Source: Sphingobacteriales bacterium (lineage in GTDB: Bacteria; Bacteroidota; Bacteroidia; Chitinophagales; Chitinophagaceae). From it: a stretch of 64,000 nucleotides of DNA. The stretch is taken from the NCBI GenBank assembly GCA_016708305.1, contig JADJGB010000008.1:1178001-1242000 (forward strand), in the 5' to 3' direction. Numbering within the stretch: position 1 is the stretch's first letter; each line of letters begins with the position of its first letter. A model generated the notes under the pieces. That model was not told the DNA's origin. It did no database searches and saw only the letters and a program-made list of their open reading frames with translations. Below are positions 19,089-28,392 of the stretch, piece by piece. The position numbers were made by a program, and so were the translations under genes.

Positions 19089-19123
19089 CCATCAATTGAA
19101 TTTTTAAGAAATCATCTAATGAT

Positions 19124-19783
19124 ATGAGTAAGACAAGTTTATATATAAAGAGTTTCAGTCTTTTTATTATTCTGAATGTGTATTTTAATAGTTTATATGC
19201 GCAACAGACTGCAACAGACAACAGCAAAATTGGTTTTTCAGCAGGTGCATTAAGCTATACCGGCAGGTTTAGTGTGGGTACTTCCATTATGAGCCATACA
19301 TCGTGGAATGTTTCGGCTTTCTATGTGCCTTCATTAAATTTGGGAAATAAATTTGACATTAAGGCAGAACTTATGGCCGGACAGATAAAAGGGGACAATA
19401 CCTCTGTTCAAAATCCAAGCGCTCAGGGAAGTTTTACCACCAACATTGTTGAACTGGCTGTTAAAGGAGAATATAGTTTTGTGGATATTGAAATGCACAA
19501 AATAAGTCCTTATATCAATGCTGGACCTGGTTTTTATACATTGCTTAATTATAAAAATACTTACGGAGTAAAATCTTCCGGCAATAAAATGGGTTTTGTG
19601 TTGCCTGCCGGATTAGGAGTAAAGGTAAACGCAGGCGATCAACTCTTAGTTTTTGTGGATGGCTCGATTAGGCTCTTTAATAAAAATATTGATAATATTA
19701 TTTCTGAAAACAATCCCAATAAATATATGACAGTAAATGTTGGTATATCTTACAACCTGAAAAAAAGGAACATACTCTGGTAA
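19124..19783 (+). CDS. Outer-membrane beta-barrel protein, PorG/DUF6089-like
   Basis: The 219-residue protein has a signal peptide ending at LYAQ (residue about 27) and alternating amphipathic strands (IGFSAGALSYTGRFSVG, NIVELAVKGEYSF, ISPYINAGPGFYTLL, MGFVLPAGLGVKV) ending in an aromatic-rich terminal strand (YMTVNVGISYNL). The order resembles PorG (DUF6089), the outer-membrane partner of the GldKN ring. Its place 35 bases after gldN supports a T9SS role, but the sequence match is only pattern-level; a generic outer-membrane barrel is the alternative. Confidence 0.6.
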   Translation: MSKTSLYIKSFSLFIILNVYFNSLYAQQTATDNSKIGFSAGALSYTGRFSVGTSIMSHTSWNVSAFYVPSLNLGNKFDIKAELMAGQIKGDNTSVQNPSAQGSFTTNIVELAVKGEYSFVDIEMHKISPYINAGPGFYTLLNYKNTYGVKSSGNKMGFVLPAGLGVKVNAGDQLLVFVDGSIRLFNKNIDNIISENNPNKYMTVNVGISYNLKKRNILW

Positions 19784-19808
19784 AGAAATTTCAAAAAACA
19801 CACAAGAA

Positions 19809-19858
19809 AAAAGTATTATTCAACGGAATTCCTAGTGAATAATACTTTTTCTTTTTTT
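19809..19858. terminator. Bidirectional terminator between the T9SS operon and the SDR gene
   Basis: A 14-bp perfect stem (AAAAGTATTATTCA at 19809-19822 pairing with 19836-19849), a 13-nt loop and a following T-rich tract (TTTTTCTTTTTTT). The A-rich 5' flank gives a T-tract on the other strand too, so it can serve the convergent gene at 19987-20910. Confidence 0.8.
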
Positions 19859-19986
19859 AGTCATAGGGTAGAAAATTTTCTTTTGTAAGGTTTACTGTTA
19901 CACTAATAGACGTAAAACCGGTGAAAACGCAACAACTACAGAAAATATTTTTTCAAAAATTTTGTAAATAATTGATTATGAGTATT

Positions 19987-20910
19987 TTAATTAAATATTT
20001 CTTCAAGAGCGGCTGGCAGGGTGGGGTATTGAAAAATAAAACCCTGCCGAGTTAACTTGTCGTTACTTACAGTAGCGCTTTTTAATACCTCAATACTCAT
20101 CTCTCCTAATACTATTTTTAATAAGGGTCCAGGAATTTTAATTTCAGAAAAATATTTGCCTTTCATTTGCCTCGCCAGTTCTGTAATGAGGTTTGCATTG
20201 TCGACCAAAGCAGGAGCCACCGCATTATATACGCCCGTATACAGGACATCCTCCATAGCTGAAATATAGAGCCTTGCCAGGTCGTCAATATGAATCCAGC
20301 TTACCATTTGTTTGCCATTACCCATAACTGTAGCAAATCCATATTTTATGGGTTTCTTAAATTCTTTAATAGCTCCTCCCTCTTTGCTGAGTACTATTCC
20401 GGTTCTTAATTTAATCAAATTGATTCCGACATTCTCAATGGGTTGCAGGCTGTTTTCCCACTGGTAGCATGTTGTTCCCAAAAAATCATTAAAGTGCGGC
20501 ATTTCTTCCCTGAAAGGGGTTGGATTGGGTATTTTCGGATCGGGGCCATACCAGCCAATTGCGGATGCTGCAACGAACGCCTTCAACCGGTTTGTGTTTT
20601 TCAGAATCACCTTACACAACAGTTCACCGCTTTTTACGCGGCTGTCCAATATTACTTTTTTTCTCTTTTTTGACCATCTTTTTTCTGCTACATTGGCGCC
20701 GGCCAAATGAATAATATAATCAGCCGTTGCCACTAGTTCTTCATCAATGATTTGATTGTCAATGTCCCATTTAGAAAATGAAACAGAAGGGTTAGAGGAT
20801 GTTCTATCTTTTCTTGTAAGAATAACAACCTGATATCCTTTTTTTACAAGCTTTTGAGTAATATTAGTACCAATGAGACCTGTACCTCCTGAAATTAAAA
20901 CCAATGACAT
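19987..20910 (-). CDS. TIGR01777-family NAD-dependent epimerase/dehydratase
   Basis: This extended short-chain dehydrogenase/reductase has 307 residues. The Rossmann motif GGTGLIGTNI is at about residues 8-17, ADYIIHLAGANVAEKRWSK contains the family-typical LAGA(N), and SAIGWYG (about 116-122) contains the catalytic Tyr. The C-terminal DUF1731-like segment (GPLLKIVLGEMSIEVLKSATV) completes the TIGR01777/YfcH family. The substrate is unknown. It is convergent with the T9SS operon and separated from ftsZ by a terminator. Confidence 0.85.
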   Translation of the reverse strand: MSLVLISGGTGLIGTNITQKLVKKGYQVVILTRKDRTSSNPSVSFSKWDIDNQIIDEELVATADYIIHLAGANVAEKRWSKKRKKVILDSRVKSGELLCKVILKNTNRLKAFVAASAIGWYGPDPKIPNPTPFREEMPHFNDFLGTTCYQWENSLQPIENVGINLIKLRTGIVLSKEGGAIKEFKKPIKYGFATVMGNGKQMVSWIHIDDLARLYISAMEDVLYTGVYNAVAPALVDNANLITELARQMKGKYFSEIKIPGPLLKIVLGEMSIEVLKSATVSNDKLTRQGFIFQYPTLPAALEEIFN

Positions 20911-20951
20911 ACAAATAATAATTTAGACAAATATAAAAAATCATTTGGGGT

Positions 20952-20984
20952 ATAAAAAAATAACCCCGATGGCGAACATCGGGG
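20952..20984 (-). terminator. Rho-independent terminator at the end of the dcw cluster
   Basis: A perfect 8-bp stem CCCCGATG / CATCGGGG with a 5-nt loop lies 42 bases after the ftsZ stop. Read on the minus strand it is followed by TTATTTTTTTATA. It marks the end of the mraZ-to-ftsZ transcription unit. Confidence 0.85.
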
Positions 20985-21025
20985 TACAACTATAAACAAC
21001 ACCCAAACTGAATTTTCACAGTAGG

Positions 21026-22891
21026 TCAATCGGGTTTTTTGCCATCTAAAAAGGTATTGATTGTATTTATCTGTCCCTGGTTTTTGTCGTCGGAAGTTAC
21101 TTCCAATTTGCTGTAATAACTTTCGATATGTGAAGAATTGTTGTACAGCTCCATATTCCGCCTGATGTAAGCAGGCACCGTCTCAAATTCATTATTCGGA
21201 TCATTGATGCTGGAATTGAATGATAAATTACGCAATTTCTGTAGTCGTTCCTGTTGTTTTAATCGCTGTGCTTCTATATTGTCAATTGGAGTGGACGAAT
21301 CTGATGAATTAACAATAGTCGTTTGGGCAGTAAAGGAAACAGTCGTATGCTCTTCAATTATTTCCTTCTTTTCAAACAACTCCATTTGTTCATTTTCTTC
21401 TGCCGGTACGCCTTTTGCTTCCGATTCGATCATCTTTTCTTCACTTTTTTCAGGAGAATATAAATTTGTCGGCTTTGATAAGAAACTTCGAACGGTAACA
21501 ATATTTTCACTAACTGTCTCTGTGATAATCGGCAACGGTATCTTCCTGTCTTCCGAAGGAATGGCAGGAGAATGAAAAGCAGACTCTGATTTTTCATCTT
21601 CCAAATCGTTTTCCTTCTGTGTATTTTCTGCGGCTTCCTCATTTCCCAGCAGGTAATGAATGTCAGCTATTTCCAAGCCTGATTCAAAATCGTTGAAGTC
21701 GGTTAGCATTGGCATCGGAGCATTTATTACCAAAGGTTCTTCTATTAAAACCGGCTCTAATGAACTGGCTTCTTCCTGTGAAGCAGAAATGGGTTGTTCT
21801 GAAACAGGCGGCAATGATTTAAGTATTTGATTGATTGCTGGTTGTGTATTGCCTGTTTGCAGCATCATAAATATTTTATCTTCCTGAGGCTCTTCTTTTT
21901 TCAGAACAGGTTTCACATACATGTTCTTGTTTTCAAAGCCTGTTGCAATAATGGTGATGCCGATGTTTTCACCTAATGAGTTATCATAACCCATACCCAA
22001 TATTACATCAGTATTTTCTCCGGCCTGGCTTAGGAGATGGGTCTGTATAATTTCAACTTCATCCATTGTGTGTTCAAAGTCGCCCTCGGCTGAATTGATG
22101 TTGATCAAAATCCATTTGGCGCCTTTGATGTCATTATCATTGAGCAACGGAGAGTTTAAAGCTTCTTCTATTGCTTGTTGAGCGCGGTTTTCGCCTGATG
22201 CTGTGGCATTTCCTAAAATGGCGACGCCACCGTTTTTCATTACCGTGCAAACATCTGCAAAGTCAACATTGATTTGACCGGTTGTATTTATTACATCGGT
22301 AATACATTTGGCAGCAGTAGCCAATACATTGTCAGCTTTTTCAAAAGCTTCGCGCATTTTCAGATTGCCAAACTGGTGACGAAGTTTGTCATTGCTGATT
22401 ATCAGTAGCGTGTCCACATATTGTTTCAGTTGTTTAATGCCTTCTTCGGCCTGCAACTGGCGTTTTTTGCCTTCATAAGCAAATGGTGTGGTTATGATGC
22501 CTACTGTCAATACGCCCAGATCTTTACAAATTTTGGCAATAATAGGAGCGCCGCCGGTTCCGGTGCCTCCGCCCATACCGGCAGTAATGAATACCATTTT
22601 TGTATTCACCTCCAAAATATTTCTTATTTCTTCCAGAGATTCTTCTGTGGCCTGCCTTCCGATTTCGGGATTAGCGCCGGCTCCCAGTCCGCTGGTTAAC
22701 AGAGGTCCCAACTGAATTCTGTTGGCTATCTTACTGTGGGCAATCGCCTGTGCGTCTGTATTGCAAATAATAAAGTTTACGCCTTCAATATGCTGGTTAA
22801 ACATGTGATTGACAGCATTTCCGCCGCCGCCACCTATTCCTATCACTTTAATGATAGATGATTGTTCCTGTGGTAAGTCAAATTGAATCAT
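21026..22891 (-). CDS. ftsZ: Cell division protein FtsZ, with long C-terminal linker
   Basis: FtsZ is the tubulin-like GTPase that forms the division ring. GIGGGGGNAVNHM (18-30) and the tubulin signature GGGTGTGG (107-114) bind GTP; the T7 loop NVDFAD follows at about 207. The GTPase fold ends near residue 320. A disordered Glu/Ser/Pro-rich linker of about 240 residues leads to the conserved C-terminal peptide VPAYIRRN (572-579), which binds FtsA. Unusually, about 42 more polar residues follow that peptide. Total is 621 residues, long compared with about 400 in many bacteria but in the range of other Bacteroidota. Last gene of the dcw cluster. Confidence 0.97.
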   Translation of the reverse strand: MIQFDLPQEQSSIIKVIGIGGGGGNAVNHMFNQHIEGVNFIICNTDAQAIAHSKIANRIQLGPLLTSGLGAGANPEIGRQATEESLEEIRNILEVNTKMVFITAGMGGGTGTGGAPIIAKICKDLGVLTVGIITTPFAYEGKKRQLQAEEGIKQLKQYVDTLLIISNDKLRHQFGNLKMREAFEKADNVLATAAKCITDVINTTGQINVDFADVCTVMKNGGVAILGNATASGENRAQQAIEEALNSPLLNDNDIKGAKWILININSAEGDFEHTMDEVEIIQTHLLSQAGENTDVILGMGYDNSLGENIGITIIATGFENKNMYVKPVLKKEEPQEDKIFMMLQTGNTQPAINQILKSLPPVSEQPISASQEEASSLEPVLIEEPLVINAPMPMLTDFNDFESGLEIADIHYLLGNEEAAENTQKENDLEDEKSESAFHSPAIPSEDRKIPLPIITETVSENIVTVRSFLSKPTNLYSPEKSEEKMIESEAKGVPAEENEQMELFEKKEIIEEHTTVSFTAQTTIVNSSDSSTPIDNIEAQRLKQQERLQKLRNLSFNSSINDPNNEFETVPAYIRRNMELYNNSSHIESYYSKLEVTSDDKNQGQINTINTFLDGKKPD

Positions 22892-22960
22892 ACTGTTTAA
22901 ATTAATGGGTGATTATAGTTGTTGTTAATAAAATTGAGTGATTTTATGCTGTTTTTTGCA

Positions 22961-24349
22961 TTAAGATAACTGGCTGTCTTCTTCCTCTTTGAAAATATCA
23001 ATCAGCTTGTCTTTAAAAACGCTCCAAAATCTGTTAAGTGCTTCCCCTCTCCCCTTACGAGTAAGCGCTTCTTCGGCGACTGTTTCTTCAGTAAGAATTG
23101 TGTCAGTGATTTCAGTTGTGTTTTTGATTAAATCAGCTGGTACTTCAACCTTTTTAAAGCCTTTTTCAAAGACTTTTCGATTGTTCTCAAAGTCATCATA
23201 TCCCTTCAATATTAATCCTAAACATGTAGAGTAGGTAGGTTTCGCCAATTCCTCAATATGGCCTGCTGCCAAATGCTCATTTGGTAAGCCGATTCTTGCC
23301 GGAAGCCCTGTTACATATTCTGTAAGCTGAATGAGGTGTTTTAGCTGGGAGCCGCCACCTGTTAATACGATTCCTCCGTTAAGCTGACGGTTATCCATTC
23401 CTACCTGTTTCAAATGATAGGTAACAAAATCCAGAATTTCACTCATTCTGGCTTGAATGATATTGGCTAAGTTTTTTACGCTGATTTCTTTGGCGGGCAT
23501 TCCTCTCAATCCTGGAATGGTAATGTAGGCATTGGCTTTGGCTTCATTGGCCAGTGCGCTGCCAAATTGAGTTTTCATTTGTTCAGCCTGACTTCTTAAT
23601 ACACCCAAACCTGATTTAATATCATTGGTAATATTTTCTCCGGCAAAAGGTATTACGGCTGTATGGCGAAGTATTCCTTCGGCAAAAACAGCCAGATCGG
23701 TAGTGCCACCGCCTATATCCACAATGGCTACTCCGGCCTCAAAGTCTTCCTGACCCATTACGGCAGCAGCAGAAGCTAAGGGTTGCAATACCAGGTCTTT
23801 AATTCTCAATTCTGATTTTTCTACGCTTCTGTTAATATTTCTGATTGCATTTTTGTCTCCGGTGATGATGTGGAAGTTAGCGCCGAGTTTAACGCCGCTA
23901 TATCCGATGGGCTTAATAATATTAGGCATATTGTCAACGGTATATTCCTGAGCAATGACATCAATGATCTGATCGCCGGCGGGGATATAGGTCTTGTATT
24001 GCTTGCTGATGAGAATATCAACTTCGGTCTGAGTAATTTCTTCTTCTTCATTTTCACGTACAATATCGCCGCGTGTTTGAAGGCTTTTAATATGATGGCC
24101 TGCCACACCTACATATACTTCCTCGATTTTCAAATCAGGATTTAAGTCAAGACAATTTGCCAAAGCAGTTTTGATGGCTTTGATGGTTTCATCGATGTTC
24201 AGTACCTGACCATGTTTTACACCATTGGAATTGGCCTTGCCAAAGCCAAGAATTTCGAGTTTCCCAAACTCGTTTTTTCGTCCGGCGATTACTGCTATTT
24301 TAGTGGTTCCAATGTCTAATCCTACGATGATGGGTTGTTCTACATTCAT
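22961..24349 (-). CDS. ftsA: Cell division protein FtsA
   Basis: FtsA is the actin-like membrane tether for FtsZ. Phosphate-1 motif VGLDIGTTKIAVIAGR (9-24), phosphate-2 VDIGGGTTDLAVF (about 213-225) and adenosine motif IVLTGGGSQL are all present in 462 residues. The C-terminal LNRFWSVFKDKLIDIF is an amphipathic membrane-targeting helix. It lies between ftsQ and ftsZ with short spacers. Confidence 0.96.
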   Translation of the reverse strand: MNVEQPIIVGLDIGTTKIAVIAGRKNEFGKLEILGFGKANSNGVKHGQVLNIDETIKAIKTALANCLDLNPDLKIEEVYVGVAGHHIKSLQTRGDIVRENEEEEITQTEVDILISKQYKTYIPAGDQIIDVIAQEYTVDNMPNIIKPIGYSGVKLGANFHIITGDKNAIRNINRSVEKSELRIKDLVLQPLASAAAVMGQEDFEAGVAIVDIGGGTTDLAVFAEGILRHTAVIPFAGENITNDIKSGLGVLRSQAEQMKTQFGSALANEAKANAYITIPGLRGMPAKEISVKNLANIIQARMSEILDFVTYHLKQVGMDNRQLNGGIVLTGGGSQLKHLIQLTEYVTGLPARIGLPNEHLAAGHIEELAKPTYSTCLGLILKGYDDFENNRKVFEKGFKKVEVPADLIKNTTEITDTILTEETVAEEALTRKGRGEALNRFWSVFKDKLIDIFKEEEDSQLS

Positions 24350-24383
24350 AATTTTCAGTTTTAAGTTGTTATAGTTAATATTT

Positions 24384-25908
24384 TTAATTATTTAGTTTTT
24401 TCATTGCCGCCTTTGGCTTTTGAACAGACTCTTTCTTTTTAGTCTTTACTTCATTACTCGCAGACCTGGAATTATTATTGTTATTTTCTATTTTTATTTC
24501 TTTTTTGAGTTCTGTCTTCTTTGCTGCTTCCTTACCGGTTTTTGATGTATTGTTTTTTTCATTTTCTTTCGATACCGGTTTCTTTATATCTGTTTTCTTT
24601 ACTTCTTCTTTTTTTGCCTGTGGTTTACTTGCCGGTTGTTTTTTTTCTTCCTTTTTTACAACAATAGGTTTCTTCTTAGTTTCTGTAGATTTGTTTTCAG
24701 ATTTTGTTGCTGTTTTTTCTTCCCTTTTAATTTCCTTTTTAGGTTCTGGTTTTACCGAAGTTTTAGATTCTGGTTTTATTGAAGGTTTTGCATTTGTTTT
24801 AATCGAGGCATTGCTAACCGGCTTTGAAGCAACGGCTGTTTTTGGCTCCACAGTGGTTTTTATTTCTGATTTCGCCTCTTTTTTGGTTTCTTTTTTGGCA
24901 GATGTATTTTTATTGATAACTGCCGGTTCCATAGAAAGAGAGTCTAAATCTTTGTCAATAACTTCTCTGTACATTTCTTTTTCTTCTGCAGAAGTGTCTG
25001 TAGCTATCGTTTTAAGAGGTGCCAAAGCGGGCGCTACTTCCATTAAATCATTGGCGCTTCTTGACTGCTGCAGCAGGGATTCAATATTCTTTCTCAATTG
25101 AATAGAATCAATCAAAGTTTGCTTTTCTTTGATGCCAACCACCTGGCCGTCATATTGAACATCTAATTTTTGATATTTGTCAAAGCCCACTTTTTTAATA
25201 CCTGATTGTAAAAAGGAAAATTCTGTGAAACTTGGATGCGATGTCGCTTCCATCTCCCAGATTGATGATGTGGTTCCCAACTACCGGAACCATTTCCATA
25301 TTCCGGCAATTAATTCCACAACTGTTGATATTTATTTGAGATACCTGTGATGACCAAAAACTATCGTTGCTGATAAAAGAGGAAGTGGCAATCACATTTT
25401 CAACCAATAAACTATCGGTTGCATTAAAGACTTTTTTAGAAGGATAGCCGGTGAATACCGGAACATCTATGGAAATATTATCGGATAGCGGAATATGTCT
25501 CCCTGACTCATCCAGGTAAAATGACTGGCCGTTATCAGTGAATACCCTTGCCAATGGTTTCCTTTCAGAAACATTTACATGAAGGATATTCAGGTTGTCA
25601 AAATATAACTCGGCATTGTAAACCCATGCACTTTGCTCCAAAAGGTCTTCTATCTGCGGTAGATTAAAGTTTTTTATAACCTGCCCTTTTATTTCACCTT
25701 TTGTTGCGGCCTTGAGCAGTTTTAAGATTTGTTGTTCGGATGTGAATTGTTTTCCTTCGGCAGCGCTATTTATTTTAATGTTATAGCCTTTGCACAAATT
25801 TCCCTGCTGCTCCTTCATGGCAGCAGTAATCAATACTACCATACCGGCCACTATGCACAACCACATTAGGGTTAAAAACATTCGTTTTATGGCTCTCTTT
25901 CTAATCAC
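24384..25908 (-). CDS. ftsQ: Cell division protein FtsQ with long Lys/Glu-rich C-terminal tail (frameshifted)
   Basis: FtsQ is a bitopic divisome protein. After a cytoplasmic basic stretch and one TM helix (FLTLMWLCIVAGMVVLITAA, about 11-30) come the POTRA-like and beta domains, with VSERKPLARVFTDNGQSFYLDESG typical of the family. The first frame ends at 25195 (SKFHRIFLFTIRY). The expected continuation FLFYNQVLKKVGFDKYQKL requires one T and one A more within about 20 bases (25195-25225) and then runs to 24384. Corrected length is about 508 residues. Residues from about 280 onward are a low-complexity, Lys/Glu/Ser/Thr-rich tail with repeated KPE, KKE and EIK units, predicted periplasmic. Confidence 0.85.
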
Positions 25909-25909
25909 T

Positions 25910-27295
25910 TTATTTTTCTAATATTTTTTTTATCTCAGGTACCAATTTGTCAATGTCTCCTGCTCCGGCGGTTACAAGCGCTTCTCCAAATTCACGGTTT
26001 CTGTTTTTATTGAAATTATTTTCTGCCCAATCAATAAATTGTTCTTTAGACATAACAGTTTTTGCATCGTTAGTCATTTTTTTTAAAATCATTTCACTGT
26101 TCACACCTTCAATTGGCATTTCTCTTGCAGGATAGATGGGTAATAGAATTACCTGATCGGCCTCGCTCAAAACGGATGCAAATTCATCGGCAAAATCGCT
26201 TGTGCGACTGTATAAATGCGGCTGAAAAACAAGTGTGCATCTTTTTTGGCTGAATAAAGTTTTTACGCCATTTATCAGCGCTCTCAATTCCTCCGGGTGA
26301 TGGGCATAGTCATCAATAAATACGACTTCGTTTTCTTTAATGATGTATTCAAACCTTCTCTTCACACCTTTGAAAGAGGCAACTGCAGCTTTTATTTTTT
26401 CGTTTTCTATATCTAATGAACTTGCTGCTGCTATGGCTGCCACCATGTTTTCTACATTGTGCATGCCTCCCATGTTCAGCCTGATTTTTTCAATTATATT
26501 TTCAGGCATGATTACGTCAAAGTCATAACCTCCGTCTTTAAGTTGTATGTTGTTGGCATATACATCGGCGCTGTCGTTTTGCAAACTGTAAGTCAATGTA
26601 TGGGTAGCCTTCATGTTGCGGTTGAGGCCGAGTTTTTTAATTAACAACCCTCCGTCTTTTACCCGACCGGCAAAATCTCGGAAAGCCTGTTTGAAGTTGT
26701 CTTCCGTGCCATAAATATCCAAATGATCAGGATCCATTGCTGTGATGATTGAGATATCAGGGCTTAACTTCAAAAAGCTTCTGTCGTATTCATCGGCTTC
26801 AATCACGTAAACATTTTTTTCACTGCTCCAGAAGTTAGTACCATAGTTGGCCGAGATGCCACCTAAGAAAGCATTACAGCCATAACCACTATCTCTTAAG
26901 ATATGCGCTACCATTGTGGTAGTAGTTGTTTTGCCATGAGTGCCTGCTACACAAATATTGAAAGAGTGGTCAGAAATTATTTGTAAAACATCGCTACGCT
27001 TTACAACGGGATAACCATTATTTTGATAATACCGTAATTCTTGTTGTTCTTTCGGAATAGCCGGTGTATAAACCACCAGATCGGTACTTTTAGGAATCAG
27101 TTCAACATCTTCGTGATAATGAATACTGATTCCGTCATCTGTCAGCTGTTTTGTAAGATTCGTTTCCGTCCGGTCATATCCGCTCACAATAACCCCTTTT
27201 GAATTAAAGTATCTGGCAATAGCGCTCATACCAATCCCGCCAATACCTATAAAGTATATGTTTTTGATATTATTGATATTTGGCAAGGCGCTCAT
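25910..27295 (-). CDS. murC: UDP-N-acetylmuramate--L-alanine ligase
   Basis: MurC adds L-Ala to UDP-MurNAc in cytoplasmic peptidoglycan precursor synthesis. It has 461 residues. The N-terminal UDP-binding motif is GIGGIGMSAIARY (about 17-29), the ATP loop GTHGKTTTTTMVAHIL (about 117-132), and DDYAHHPEELRALI the Mur-ligase C-domain signature. Its start is 3 bases beyond the reconstructed murG stop and it ends just before ftsQ. Confidence 0.96.
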   Translation of the reverse strand: MSALPNINNIKNIYFIGIGGIGMSAIARYFNSKGVIVSGYDRTETNLTKQLTDDGISIHYHEDVELIPKSTDLVVYTPAIPKEQQELRYYQNNGYPVVKRSDVLQIISDHSFNICVAGTHGKTTTTTMVAHILRDSGYGCNAFLGGISANYGTNFWSSEKNVYVIEADEYDRSFLKLSPDISIITAMDPDHLDIYGTEDNFKQAFRDFAGRVKDGGLLIKKLGLNRNMKATHTLTYSLQNDSADVYANNIQLKDGGYDFDVIMPENIIEKIRLNMGGMHNVENMVAAIAAASSLDIENEKIKAAVASFKGVKRRFEYIIKENEVVFIDDYAHHPEELRALINGVKTLFSQKRCTLVFQPHLYSRTSDFADEFASVLSEADQVILLPIYPAREMPIEGVNSEMILKKMTNDAKTVMSKEQFIDWAENNFNKNRNREFGEALVTAGAGDIDKLVPEIKKILEK

Positions 27296-27298
27296 CTG

Positions 27299-28392
27299 TT
27301 ACTTGTTTATTATTTTTAAAATTTCTTCAGCTACTCTTTCATCAGCATTGGTAATAGCCAGACTGGAAAGGTTATCTATCATTTCGCTTCTTAATGCTTC
27401 ATTCTTTGCGAGATCAATAGCCATTGCAGAAATGTTTTCTTTTGCTTCACTGTCTTTTACCATCAGGGCAGCTTTTTAAAAACTAACTGCATAGCATTTA
27501 CCGTTTGATGATCTTCGGCTGCAAAAGGATAGGGGACAAAAATTGCCGGTTTTTGGGTTACACATATTTCGGCTACCGTCATGGCGCCCGCTCTTGCTAT
27601 CACAATGTCTGCGGCGGCATAGGCAAATTCCATCTTCGTGATAAATTCATTTATCCACACATTCTTATGCGTTGCTACTTTTGCTAATGCTTCTTTATCA
27701 AACGATTTGCCGGTTTGCCAAATGAGTTGAAGACCTGTTCCCAGTAATTCATCCAGATGTGCCAAAACTGTGTCATTAATGGATTTAGCGCCCAGGCTTC
27801 CTCCCACGATGAGTAAGGTAGTTTTATTTTTCTCTAATGAAAAATGCTGCAAGGCTTCCTTCTTGTTAATATTTCCGTTAACGATTGAATTTCGAACCGG
27901 ATTGCCCGTTACCATAATTTTATCAACAGGAAAAAATTTTTCCATTCCATCAGTTCCGGTAAATACTTTTGTACATCCTTTACCCAGCATTTTGTTTGAC
28001 TTACCTGCAAAGGAGTTTGACTCATGAATAAAGGTGGGAATACCCTTAGACTGAGCATATTTTAAAACGGGATAGGTAGAATATCCACCTACGCCCAATA
28101 CTGCATCGGGTTTGAATTGTCTGAAAATATTTCTTACCTGTAGAAAACTTTTTAATAGTTTATAAGGAAGCCAGATGTTTTTTATCAAAGAACTTCTATT
28201 GAAACCTGTAATGTCCAATCCTTTTATATCATATCCTGCCTGTGGCACTTTCTCCATTTCCATTTTTCCCTTAGCGCCCACAAATAATATTTGGATAGTC
28301 TTATCTTTTTGTTTTAATGCATTGGCAATCGCCACTGCAGGAAAGATATGACCTCCTGTACCACCGCCTGCTATGATAATTTTTTTATTCAC
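27299..28392 (-). CDS. murG: UDP-GlcNAc:undecaprenyl-PP-MurNAc-pentapeptide transferase MurG (frameshifted)
   Basis: MurG forms lipid II at the inner membrane. GGGTGGHIFPAVAIANAL (8-25) is the N-terminal glycine-loop signature, and ARAGAMTVAEIC with the DHQTVNAM block are the UDP-GlcNAc-binding motifs. The frame ends prematurely at 27463 (QLVFKKLP); with one more A in TTTTTAAAAAGCT at about 27475 it continues as KAALMVKDSEAKENISAMA and ends at the TAA 27299-27301. Corrected length is about 364 residues, normal for MurG. It overlaps ftsW by 8 bases at its start. Confidence 0.92.

Noticed and set aside
24478..25101. Phe/Ser-rich plus-strand reading frame of 207 codons
   Set aside because: It is the mirror of the Lys/Glu-rich FtsQ tail; composition follows from AAA/GAA codons read backward.
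24384..25280. Separate 298-residue Lys-rich protein between ftsA and ftsQ
   Set aside because: Its first residues are out-of-frame FtsQ sequence, and GFDKYQKLDVQYDGQVV is the normal FtsQ continuation; it is the C-terminal part of ftsQ after a frameshift.
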